DNA from: Runella sp. CRIBMP
Lineage (GTDB): Bacteria > Bacteroidota > Bacteroidia > Cytophagales > Spirosomataceae
DNA length: 64,000 nucleotides
Direction: 5' to 3'
NCBI RefSeq assembly: GCF_009905605.1
Contig: NZ_JAAAKZ010000011.1
Span: 1 to 64,000 of the forward strand
Shown here: positions 34,803-42,751 of the stretch, one piece after another
How the letters are laid out: each line of letters opens with the position of its first letter
Position numbering within the stretch: the first letter of the stretch is position 1
Notes under the pieces: model-generated
Database searches by the model: none
Told to the model about the DNA's origin: nothing
What the model saw: the letters and a program-made list of their open reading frames with translations, nothing else
Translations under genes and position numbers: made by a program

Positions 34803-35669
34803 TTAGGCAATGTATTCCCGCTGGTACTGGATCGGGCTTTTTCCGGTCAGACTCTTGAAATATTTATTAAAGTTAGAAAATGTATGAAAACCGCTCTCGA
34901 AGCATATCTGGGCAATACTCAAATTATTTTCCCGAAGCAGTTTACACGCATGCCCTACCCGGAGCTCCAGCAGAAACCGGGAATACGTTTTGCGGCTGCG
35001 GCTTTTAAAATACCGACAGAACGAATTGGGGCTGATATTGGCTACCGCCGCCACTTCTTCAATACTGATCTTTTGCTGAAAATGCGTAAGCGAATAGGTA
35101 TATATACGATTAATGCGGTCGGTGTCGTCCTCGTCGAGTTGGGGCGTTTGAAAAGTGGTGGACAGTAGCTCATAGTCATGGCTTTGCGCCAGAATATCCA
35201 AAATTTGGTACAGGGTAATGAGTCGGTTGCCGGAGGTTTGATGCAGTAGCGACTGAATAAGTTCCCGGCTGGTATCCCGAGCGCTGTCCAAAAATCGAAT
35301 GCCGTGTTTGGCCCTTTGGATTAGTTCGGCAATGGCTTGATTCTCAGGAAGGGAAAGAAAGGTGCTGCCCCACATATCCCCCAAAAAGTGTACCACCGTC
35401 GCCTGAGCGTAAAGGTCTTCATTTCCCTGAAAATACTTTTCATCGCAGCGCCAGTAATGCGGCAGATTGGAGCCGATCAGCAGTACATCACCGCTGTTGA
35501 AATGCTGAATGCTGTCGCCAACAAATTGAGTACCAGAGCCCTGTTCGATATGCAATAATTCCAGCTCTGGATGATAGTGCCAGCGGTTATAAAAGTATAG
35601 CACCACATCACGACGTACACTGAATGACTGAGCCAATGCCTTCGATACTTTTAATAATTGCGGTTTCAT
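34803..35669 (-). CDS. AraC-family transcriptional regulator with cupin sensor domain
   Basis: The 288-residue protein carries an N-terminal cupin (HYHPELELLHIEQGSGTQFVGD in two strands near 31-52, then GDVLLIGSNLPHYW) and a C-terminal AraC double helix-turn-helix: SIEEVAAVANISPNSFCRYFK near 200-220 and SIAQICFESGFHTFSNFNKYFK near 250-271. It belongs to the sugar-responsive cupin/AraC type that senses a saccharide. It is divergent from the alpha-L-fucosidase remnant, and the region between carries copy B of a 21-bp direct repeat found also near the fucose operon and upstream of the hydrolase at 46306. It is therefore the best candidate for the regulator of those sites (inference). Confidence 0.87.
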   Translation of the reverse strand: MKPQLLKVSKALAQSFSVRRDVVLYFYNRWHYHPELELLHIEQGSGTQFVGDSIQHFNSGDVLLIGSNLPHYWRCDEKYFQGNEDLYAQATVVHFLGDMWGSTFLSLPENQAIAELIQRAKHGIRFLDSARDTSRELIQSLLHQTSGNRLITLYQILDILAQSHDYELLSTTFQTPQLDEDDTDRINRIYTYSLTHFQQKISIEEVAAVANISPNSFCRYFKSRSRKTYSRFLLELRVGHACKLLRENNLSIAQICFESGFHTFSNFNKYFKSLTGKSPIQYQREYIA

Positions 35670-35710
35670 GGAAACAGAATTACAGTATTTGTAAACAATG
35701 TTTAATTTGA

Positions 35711-35741
35711 TGCCAAAATAATGGTAAATATTGCCAAAATA
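35711..35741 (-). promoter_or_regulatory. Direct-repeat element, copy B (TGCCA/TGCCA spaced 21 bp)
   Basis: TGCCAAAATA at 35711 and again at 35732, exactly 21 bp apart, with TGG in the middle. It sits 42 bp upstream of the AraC gene and about 175 bp upstream of the fucosidase remnant, where an autoregulator would bind. Confidence 0.55.
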
Positions 35742-35914
35742 GATGAATTTACACTTGATTCTATTTCATTTTTTTGTTGAAGAATTCTATTCTGGCTATT
35801 TTTTACCGATAAAATAATTAAATCTCAGACGCACAGAGAGAACCAAGGAAAACCGTCTTTCCGATAAGCTCTTAATTTTACTTTAATCTCGTCTAATTCA
35901 ACACTTTCTTACCA

Positions 35915-36163
35915 ATGAAAAAACTGCTGATTTTAAGTATTGCAGTAATCTTGTCACTCTGTGGATATGCACAAAAGACCTATCAGGCCGATTGGGCCTC
36001 CATCGACAGCCGCCCCGTTCCGTCGTGGTTTGAAGATGCCAAATTCGGTATTTTTATCCATTGGGGAGTGTATTCCGTGCCTTCCTACAGTCCGACCGTC
36101 AGAGACAGCGTCGGAATCTATGACCGCTATGCCGAGCATTATTGGCGAAGGCTCTACAACTGA
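35915..36163 (+). pseudogene. Alpha-L-fucosidase (GH29), N-terminal remnant
   Basis: The 82-residue product has a signal peptide ending near CGYAQ (residue 20) and the unmistakable GH29 opening: [20 protein letters not shown] near 33-52, then SVPSYSP and [10 protein letters not shown]29 enzymes have about 430-500 residues; the catalytic aspartate nucleophile and everything after the first barrel strand are missing. After WRRLYN the frame stops and 150 bases of unrelated sequence lead into the 3-ketoglycoside cassette. It is a deletion remnant. It shows that this region once released L-fucose, matching the fucose permease 31 kb away and the nearby AraC regulator. Confidence 0.85.
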
Positions 36164-36317
36164 AAAACACGTGTTTTATTTGGGAACCGTATTAGTGGAA
36201 AAATGAAAAAAACGGAGTAAGGCAATTCGAAGGTAGAAAAATGGGTAATAGGACCTTTTCTAATAGGCGACAGTTGTTGGTGTGGCCGTCCGATTAACAA
36301 CCAAAATTATACAAATA

Positions 36318-36923
36318 ATGAACAGAAGAGAATACATTAGTCACGTAGCCGTTTTACTGGGGGGAGCGTTTTCGATGCCCACCCTGCTGGCCATAGAGCG
36401 TTTGGAATATCCTCGTGCCGAAGCACCGGCAGCCGTGTTTCAACTCAATAATATACAGCGTACAATTGTGGCCGAAGTGGCTGAAATGATCATTCCCCAG
36501 ACCGAAACGGCGGGTGCAAAAGAGGCTGGTGTACCGTCATTTATTGAACTCATGCTCAATGACTGTTACCGTACGCCCGTGCACCTCAGTTTTATTGAAG
36601 GTGTCGAGGAACTGCGGGCAGCGGGCTTTTTAACCAAAAACGGGGCTGAGAAAACGGAACTGCTGCGTAAGGTTGAAAAAGATACCAAAGAGCTCATGAA
36701 AGCCTACAATATGCAGCAATCAAAAATGGGCGACAACGAAGACCGTGAATTGATGAAAGTACAGACAAAAGGTCTTCCTTTCTGGCGACTGATGAAAGAG
36801 CTGACTCTGCTCGGTTATTTCACATCCGAAGCGGGCATCAAAGGTTCTTTTGAGTACGTGCCGATTCCCGGAAAACTGGAAGAGGTAAAAATCAAACCCA
36901 ACCAAAAAATCTACGCATACTAA
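36318..36923 (+). CDS. Gluconate 2-dehydrogenase subunit 3-family protein (LacC-like, twin-arginine leader)
   Basis: The 201-residue small subunit starts at the ATG at 36318, giving MNRREYISHVAVLLGGAF, a twin-arginine-type leader; the earlier in-frame start at 36282 would bury it. The body matches the subunit 3 family: ERTIVAEVAEMIIP-like helix (QRTIVAEVAEMIIPQTETAG), then AGVPSFIELMLNDCY. In the related sugar 3-dehydrogenases this subunit carries the GMC flavoprotein through the Tat pathway and holds it in the periplasm. It lies 16 bases before the GMC gene, as in known lacC/lacA pairs. No separate cytochrome subunit gene follows. Confidence 0.83.
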   Translation: MNRREYISHVAVLLGGAFSMPTLLAIERLEYPRAEAPAAVFQLNNIQRTIVAEVAEMIIPQTETAGAKEAGVPSFIELMLNDCYRTPVHLSFIEGVEELRAAGFLTKNGAEKTELLRKVEKDTKELMKAYNMQQSKMGDNEDRELMKVQTKGLPFWRLMKELTLLGYFTSEAGIKGSFEYVPIPGKLEEVKIKPNQKIYAY

Positions 36924-36939
36924 TATAAACGGTCTGAAA

Positions 36940-38658
36940 ATGAATTTAAACCTGACAGTGGATAAAACGCACCGATACGATGCGATTGTGGTCGGCTCGG
37001 GCATGACAGGAGGCATGGCGGCCAAAGAACTGACCGAGAAAGGCTTAAGCGTGCTTATGATTGAGCGCGGGCGTGAAGTCAAACACATTGAGGATTATGA
37101 CACGGCCATGAAAGCCCCGTGGGAATTTGCTCACCGTGGGAAAGTACCCGTTCATTCGGCGGAAGAATTGTGGGCCAATAACCGTTTCGGGACGCTGGCC
37201 AACGAAGAAACTGGGCCGTTCTTTACCAACGATAAACAAAATCCTTACATCGAAAAACGCCCTTTCGACTGGATTCGGGCCTACCATACCGGTGGTAAAT
37301 CCATGCACTGGGGGCGACAGTCGTACCGCTGGAATCGTAGAGACTTTGAGGCCAACGCTTTGGAAGGCATCGGAGTGGACTGGCCGATTCGCTACGATGA
37401 CCTAGCCCCTTGGTACACCCACGCCGAAAAATTTGTGGGCATCAACGGCAGTAAAGATAATCTGGAAGTGCTTCCCGACGGTTTTTTTCTGCCTCCCATG
37501 CCGATGTATTCGCCCGAGCGGCATTTTACGGAGAAAGTAAAGACAAAGCTGGGTCGCCCCGTCATCATCGGGCGTACGGCCAATCTAACCAAGCCTCAAC
37601 CCTGGCATATCGCTCTGGGCCGAGCTACCTGCCAATACCGCAGCAAATGCGCCCGGGGCTGTCCGTACGGCGCGGTGTACAGCTCACTTTCGGGAGCCAT
37701 TCCTGCCGCCGCCAAAACCAAACGCCTTTCCATGCTGCACGACAGCATTGTGGCGGAAGTGCTCTACGATGAGAAAAGCCAAAAAGCCAAAGGGGTTCGG
37801 GTGATAAACCAAAATACCCTCGAAGTCAGTGAATATTTTGCCAAAATTATTTTTCTCAATGCAGGCTCAATGAATACCGCCGCGTTGCTGCTGAACTCCA
37901 AATCAAGTCGCTTTCCGAATGGTTTGGGCAACGACAGCGATCAGGTAGGCCGTAACATCATGGACCACCATTTGGGCGTCGGAGCCAACGCTTCCATTGA
38001 AGGCTTTGAAGAGAATATCGTCTTCGGTCAACGCCCCAATTCCCTTTATATTCCCCGTTTCAGAAACTGGGGCAATGACCGACAAACGGCTTATCTGCGC
38101 GGCTTCGGGTACCAGGGCGGGGCAAGTCGCAGTGACTGGAAGCGCGGCGCGGGGCAGGATGGTTTCGGGGCCGATTTCAAAAAGGAAATGACACAACCCG
38201 GCATGTGGAGCATCGGTTTTGGCGGTTTTGGGGAAGTACTGCCTAACCCTAACAACCGGATGTACCTTGATTCGGAAAAAAAAGACAAATGGGGTATTCC
38301 GATGATCGTGTTTGATGCCGCATTCGGTGAAAACGAAATCGCCATGCGAAAAGACATTGCCAATTCAGCGGCCGAAATGCTGGAAGCGGCAGGATTCAAA
38401 TCCATTACAACCTACAACCGCCCCGAGGTTCATTTAGGTCTGGGCATCCACGAAATGGGTACTGCCCGTATGGGGAAAGATGCCAAAACGTCGGTTCTAA
38501 ATAAATACAATCAGATTCACGCCTGCAAAAACGTGTTCGTCACCGACGGGGCGGCAATGGCTTCCTCTTCCTGCGTCAATCCTTCGCTGACCTATATGGC
38601 CCTTACGGCCAGGGCGGCCGACTTTGCGGTGGCGGAGCTGAAAAGAAAAAATCTGTAG
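36940..38658 (+). CDS. GMC-family FAD dehydrogenase (sugar 3-dehydrogenase, LacA-like)
   Basis: The 572-residue flavoprotein has the dinucleotide motif VVGSGMTGGMAAKEL near 15-29, a GKSMHWGRQSYRW string near 113-125 where FAD is held, a cysteine-containing block (CQYRSKCARGCPYGAVYSS) near 229-247, and the catalytic region GIHEMGTARMG with the active-site histidine near 505, then SSCVNPSLTYMALTARAADFA with the asparagine. It has no leader of its own and would be exported with the small subunit. Established relatives oxidise the C3 hydroxyl of glucosides or lactose to 3-keto sugars. The DUF1080 gene 150 bases downstream fits the next step. Confidence 0.86.
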   Translation: MNLNLTVDKTHRYDAIVVGSGMTGGMAAKELTEKGLSVLMIERGREVKHIEDYDTAMKAPWEFAHRGKVPVHSAEELWANNRFGTLANEETGPFFTNDKQNPYIEKRPFDWIRAYHTGGKSMHWGRQSYRWNRRDFEANALEGIGVDWPIRYDDLAPWYTHAEKFVGINGSKDNLEVLPDGFFLPPMPMYSPERHFTEKVKTKLGRPVIIGRTANLTKPQPWHIALGRATCQYRSKCARGCPYGAVYSSLSGAIPAAAKTKRLSMLHDSIVAEVLYDEKSQKAKGVRVINQNTLEVSEYFAKIIFLNAGSMNTAALLLNSKSSRFPNGLGNDSDQVGRNIMDHHLGVGANASIEGFEENIVFGQRPNSLYIPRFRNWGNDRQTAYLRGFGYQGGASRSDWKRGAGQDGFGADFKKEMTQPGMWSIGFGGFGEVLPNPNNRMYLDSEKKDKWGIPMIVFDAAFGENEIAMRKDIANSAAEMLEAAGFKSITTYNRPEVHLGLGIHEMGTARMGKDAKTSVLNKYNQIHACKNVFVTDGAAMASSSCVNPSLTYMALTARAADFAVAELKRKNL

Positions 38659-38691
38659 TCAGCAGAGTGGCAAGGCATACTGGGTTTACAT

Positions 38692-38738
38692 CTTTGAAAC
38701 TTACCCGTAAACCTAAGAGGAGCGGGTGAGTTTCAAAG
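38692..38738 (+). terminator. Hairpin between the GMC gene and DUF1080 gene 1
   Basis: CTTTGAAACTTACCCG and CGGGTGAGTTTCAAAG pair over 16 bp with one G-U and a 15-base loop, 34 bases after the GMC stop. No long T-run, so partial read-through into the DUF1080 gene is possible. Confidence 0.6.
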
Positions 38739-38807
38739 AAATAGGGAAACGGTTATTTTTCGTCGTTTTGCCGCTTTTGTAATACCTACACAAACCGGTA
38801 TACAAGA

Positions 38808-39587
38808 ATGGAAATGAAAAATACTTTGCTTTCCCTGTTGCTTTTAACAGGCAGTACCCTTACTTCTTACGCTCAGAAGACGGATTGGTCTAAAAAGAAT
38901 TGGTCCAAGCCCGAAGCAACTGAGTTTTGGGACGTAAAACCGCCTATCGTTACTCCGGCCCAAAAGCCTGGTGATGCCCCCTCCGATGCAATGGTTTTGT
39001 TTAACGGTACAACGATGAATCAATGGGTAATGTCCAAAGACGGTTCTCCGGCCAACTGGAACCTGAAGGACGGAGCCATGACTGTGAAACTGAATACCGG
39101 TGATATTCAGACCAAAGAGCAATTCGGCAGTTGTCAACTGCACGTTGAATTTAAAATTCCCGCCGATTCCAAAAATTCTGCCGACCCGCATAACGCTGGC
39201 AACAGCGGGGTTTTCCTTCAGGAACGCTACGAAGTGCAGATTTTTGATTCATACCAAGATGAAGTGCCGCTTTACTCCAACGGCCAATGCGGAAGTCTAT
39301 ACAAACAGGCCATTCCGCTGGCCAACGCATGCAGCCAGCCTGGTGAGTGGAATACTTACGATATTTTTTATACCGAACCCTCTTTTCATCCCAACGGAGC
39401 TGTCAATGTTCCAGCGTATGTAACGGTAGTTCACAATGGTATATTGGTCTTGAATCACTTCCAAATTCAGGGCCCGATCGCTTACATTGGCGTGCCTAAG
39501 TACGAGCCCCACGGCAAAGCGTCTCTAAAACTTCAGGGACACGGCAGCGAAGTCAGTTTCAGAAATATCTGGATTCGACCTTTGTAA
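38808..39587 (+). CDS. DUF1080 secreted hydrolase (3-keto-disaccharide hydrolase type), copy 1
   Basis: The 259-residue protein has a signal peptide ending near TSYAQ (residue 23) and a DUF1080 concanavalin-like domain: AMVLFNGTTMNQWVMSKDG near 60-78, FKIPADSKNSADPHNAGNSG with the conserved acidic and asparagine residues, then VFLQERYEVQIFDSY. The family cleaves 3-ketoglycosides by elimination in characterised cases. Together with the LacC-like and LacA-like genes upstream it makes a short periplasmic oxidise-then-cleave pathway (inference). A second DUF1080 protein is encoded at 57023; the two differ in length and C-terminus. Confidence 0.83.
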   Translation: MEMKNTLLSLLLLTGSTLTSYAQKTDWSKKNWSKPEATEFWDVKPPIVTPAQKPGDAPSDAMVLFNGTTMNQWVMSKDGSPANWNLKDGAMTVKLNTGDIQTKEQFGSCQLHVEFKIPADSKNSADPHNAGNSGVFLQERYEVQIFDSYQDEVPLYSNGQCGSLYKQAIPLANACSQPGEWNTYDIFYTEPSFHPNGAVNVPAYVTVVHNGILVLNHFQIQGPIAYIGVPKYEPHGKASLKLQGHGSEVSFRNIWIRPL

Positions 39588-39616
39588 CTGTTTTTTGAGG
39601 TAAAGGTAAGCCAGTC

Positions 39617-39669
39617 TTGGCCGCTGTTTGCAGAACTTTCACAGGATTCGATCGGCAAACAGCGGCCAA
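39617..39669. terminator. Bidirectional terminator between convergent genes
   Basis: TTGGCCGCTGTTTGC and its exact complement are separated by 23 bases and followed by A/T-rich bases on both sides (AAAAAAA after the right arm). It serves DUF1080 gene 1 (plus) and the minus-strand susCD/phosphodiesterase operon. Confidence 0.7.
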
Positions 39670-39681
39670 AAAAATGCAGGC

Positions 39682-41223
39682 TTAGGGCTTACCAGCGGGT
39701 ACCCTTTCCACTTTGGTATGATCAACATAGGCATGCTTTCCCAGCAGGGTTCGCTCTACCCGCAAAGTATACGTGCCGCCAGGATAGGGAGCGGTTGAAA
39801 TGATCGTTTCTTTTTTGGCAATCGGGGTCTGCTGCTCCGTCTCTTCCGTCAATAATTCGTGAAATACCCGTCCGTCCATGCTTTCAGGAACTGGAATATG
39901 ATGAATATGCAACACCGTAGGCACAATATCAATAAAAGACGTAGGCAACTCACTCTCAGTTGCCTTTCTGAAACTCGGCCCGCCCGCAATCAGGGGTATG
40001 TGCACTTCGTAAGGGCTGAAACAGCCGTGGCCCGCGATGCCGCCGCTGTAGCTTGAACCGGCATACCCCATGCCGTTTTTGTCATCATTCCAATTATAAT
40101 CTACCAGAATATCAGCCGCCCGCTCGGCATGATTCCAGTGAACGGCATCAAACGAAACAGTACCTTTTACCCATCCTTTTGTGTCGCCCGGACGATCCGC
40201 CTTTGTGAAAATGCCCCCGATCCATTCCTGAGCCTGTAAAGCGGAAACAATTTTTTCGATCATTGGCTTATCGTGGTTTTGAACATACACGGCCCCGCCG
40301 ACCACCACAACATCGTCACTTTCTTTGTCTTTTTTTAGGCCCGATTTGATCAGAAATTCGGCAATTCCGTTTTTGCCAATGTGTGTAACGAATCCGTGGT
40401 CGGCGGAAATAATGATGTTGAAATGATCGGTAAGTCCTTTGCGTTCCAATTCAGCCAGGATTCTTCCGAACTGCTCGTCGACGGATTTAATGGAGGCCAT
40501 GGTCTTGGGAAAGCCGATGCCGTCACCGTGGGCCGTCCCGTCGGGGTCTGAAAACCATATAGTACTCACCAGCGGGCCGTCCATTCGGAGTCCGTATTTC
40601 AGTAAGGCGTCCGTAACCCATTGATGTTGAGGTGAATTGGGCGTGGCATGGGCGGGAATCGGTCCAATCTCTTTTTCCAAAACGGGTTTCAGGATTTCGG
40701 GTAAGATCAGCCCGGGATTGACCACTGCGCCGCCGCTGACCTTATGGTTTTGCAGAAATGCCTGTCCGGTAGAGCCGGAACTGAATACCATCATTTTGGC
40801 TCCGGCCTGTTGCAGAGCTTCTCCCATGGAAACGGTGGTCAGAAGCTGGTCGTTGGTGACGGTCGCCACCTTCATGAGCTCGGAAGCATCTCCGGTATTC
40901 AGCCCTTTGGTGGCATTGATTTGCGGAAAATAGACGGTATTTCCCATCAATCCGTGGGTGGCCGGATAGCTGCCCGTGGCAAAAGAAGAAGAGTTGACCC
41001 GGGTAACGGTCGGAAAAACGCTGTGGTGGTGTTTTCCATAAATGCCCTTTTTACGGAATGCGTCGACATTCGGCATGGTTTGCGGGGTAATATAATCTGG
41101 ACGCAGACCGTCAAAAATAACGATCAGTGTTCTGAGGGAGTCCGGTGCGGTCTGGGCCGTTGCCGTACCAAGGTTCAGAAGAGCGGCCAGTAGGACCGCC
41201 AATGAGGTGAATTTAGGAAGCAT
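39682..41223 (-). CDS. Ectonucleotide pyrophosphatase/phosphodiesterase-like secreted enzyme
   Basis: The 513-residue protein starts at the ATG at 41223 (MLPKFTSLAVLLAALLNLGT signal); a frame start at 41259 would put 12 residues before the signal and overlap susD. It belongs to the alkaline phosphatase superfamily, NPP type. IVIFDGLRPDYI gives the first metal aspartate, FPTVTRVNSSSFATGSYPATHG the nucleophile threonine and following asparagine, STIWFSDPDGTAHGDG the Asp/His metal pair, and IISADHGF the last pair; a final metal histidine follows GGIAGHG. It would hydrolyse phosphodiester or pyrophosphate bonds in the periplasm. It lies 20 bases after susD 3, in the same operon. Confidence 0.85.
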   Translation of the reverse strand: MLPKFTSLAVLLAALLNLGTATAQTAPDSLRTLIVIFDGLRPDYITPQTMPNVDAFRKKGIYGKHHHSVFPTVTRVNSSSFATGSYPATHGLMGNTVYFPQINATKGLNTGDASELMKVATVTNDQLLTTVSMGEALQQAGAKMMVFSSGSTGQAFLQNHKVSGGAVVNPGLILPEILKPVLEKEIGPIPAHATPNSPQHQWVTDALLKYGLRMDGPLVSTIWFSDPDGTAHGDGIGFPKTMASIKSVDEQFGRILAELERKGLTDHFNIIISADHGFVTHIGKNGIAEFLIKSGLKKDKESDDVVVVGGAVYVQNHDKPMIEKIVSALQAQEWIGGIFTKADRPGDTKGWVKGTVSFDAVHWNHAERAADILVDYNWNDDKNGMGYAGSSYSGGIAGHGCFSPYEVHIPLIAGGPSFRKATESELPTSFIDIVPTVLHIHHIPVPESMDGRVFHELLTEETEQQTPIAKKETIISTAPYPGGTYTLRVERTLLGKHAYVDHTKVERVPAGKP

Positions 41224-41243
41224 ATCGCTGCGTTTTAGTTTAT

Positions 41244-42728
41244 TTATTTTTCCCACCATACTTTTATGTCACTGTTGTCTCCGCCCATGGAAGCCACCGC
41301 CGCCGAAAGGCCTTCGGGATTCAGGGATTGGAGATACGTAGGATATGGCACACGGCTTGGAAATTTATTTTCGGCCGGAATACCCGTGCCGCGCGGTAAG
41401 ACCGGATAGCCCGTACGGCGTTTTTCAAACCATGATTGGTAATCTACAAAGAAAAAGGCGTAGTATTTTTGGAGCATAATCTGCTCCAGTTGCTTTTCTG
41501 CGGGGGCAGCGGCATCGTAGGCCACTCCCTTTTGGTTTAAAAAACCGGCAGGCAGTGTGGCCCCCCACTGCACCATAGAAGAAGCTATGCCGGCTTCGTA
41601 ATGGGCTTTGGGGGTTTTGCCAGTGCTGTATCCTTTGAGGGCAAGTTCCGCCCGGATAAATTCCGTTTCGGCAAAAGTCATCATGATACCAAGCTGCGGC
41701 AGGGTTTTGAGGGCGTCGGTGTAACTGGAATTTTGACCTACCACGTATTCCAGCGTGGTGGGATAACCGCTCTGAATGCCCCTAAAAACAGGGGTGCCGT
41801 TGACGGTGACCGGAATAGCCCAAACGGCACGGCGCGGGTCCTGAACGGCATTGAGGGGTTCGAGGAAAAACTCGGTAAAATACGTACCTTCTCGCCAATC
41901 GAGGGTGCGGGCATTATAATAAGGATTAAAATACGGGAAAGTGCCCGGGTAGCGAAAAATGGCATCATCGGCTGTAGCCGTAAAAGTGGGGTATTTTGCA
42001 GGGTCGGCCAGTATACCGTTGAGCTGCTCTTTAATGTTCAGCTCGCCGTCGCGCTTCAGGAGTCGGAGCAACAGGCGAAGCCGGAGCGAATTGGCAAACT
42101 TTTTCCATTTTTGGATACCGACATTTTTGCCACCGGTCAGTGCGTTGGCGTTGTAGACCAAATCACCGCCGTAGGTCAGGGCTTTGGTATCGTCAAAGAG
42201 GCTGTTGGCCGTTTCCAGGTCTTTCAGAATCTGTGTATAAATATCTTTTTGTTTGTCAAAGGCAGGTTTGAAATTTCCTTCGGTCGCTTTGATGGCCTGC
42301 GAATAGGGCACATCACCATACAGATCAGTCAGAATTGAGTATGCCCAGCACTTATAAATGAGGGCAATGCCTTTGTAATTATTCTCTTTGAGCCGGTCGG
42401 CAATGGCGTACATATCCTCAATGTCGGTCAGGTTTTGGTAAAGACCCGACCATGCCCCTGCGCCAGGATTGACGATATACCGGTGCAGGCCCTGCCCGCT
42501 CGTGCTGGCACGCGGGGCATCTACTTGCATTAGCTCGTGGGTGAAGTTGCGGGCCGCCGATACCCCGTTGTTGACAATTCGGTACTGTAACTGCCCAAGA
42601 ATAACCCCCGGATTAACCTGCTCGGGGCGGTTGGGATCGGCGTTGATCTCCTCAAAGTTTTGGGTACATGACGTCAGAGACGCAATGATGATGAAGAGCA
42701 AAACGAGGCGTTGCGGTATATTTTTCAT
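41244..42728 (-). CDS. SusD/RagB-family outer-membrane lipoprotein, locus 3
   Basis: The 494-residue lipoprotein has a signal ending in IIIASLTSC (Cys21). It is of the SusD-like_2 type: FEEINADPNRPEQVNPGVIL near 25-44, AYSILTDLYGDVPYSQA near 128-144, and a C-terminal KFPSRVPYPTYLQSLN. It lies between susC 3 (24 bases) and the pyrophosphatase gene (20 bases). It resembles SusD 1 in type more than SusD 2. The cotranscribed phosphodiesterase suggests that the ligand carries a phosphodiester or nucleotide group (inference). Confidence 0.9.
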   Translation of the reverse strand: MKNIPQRLVLLFIIIASLTSCTQNFEEINADPNRPEQVNPGVILGQLQYRIVNNGVSAARNFTHELMQVDAPRASTSGQGLHRYIVNPGAGAWSGLYQNLTDIEDMYAIADRLKENNYKGIALIYKCWAYSILTDLYGDVPYSQAIKATEGNFKPAFDKQKDIYTQILKDLETANSLFDDTKALTYGGDLVYNANALTGGKNVGIQKWKKFANSLRLRLLLRLLKRDGELNIKEQLNGILADPAKYPTFTATADDAIFRYPGTFPYFNPYYNARTLDWREGTYFTEFFLEPLNAVQDPRRAVWAIPVTVNGTPVFRGIQSGYPTTLEYVVGQNSSYTDALKTLPQLGIMMTFAETEFIRAELALKGYSTGKTPKAHYEAGIASSMVQWGATLPAGFLNQKGVAYDAAAPAEKQLEQIMLQKYYAFFFVDYQSWFEKRRTGYPVLPRGTGIPAENKFPSRVPYPTYLQSLNPEGLSAAVASMGGDNSDIKVWWEK

Positions 42729-42751
42729 GATTCTTTATGTCCGTAATATAG

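Noticed and set aside
41224-41259. Earlier start of the pyrophosphatase-like gene
   Set aside because: It overlaps susD 3 by 16 bases and puts a charged segment before the signal peptide.
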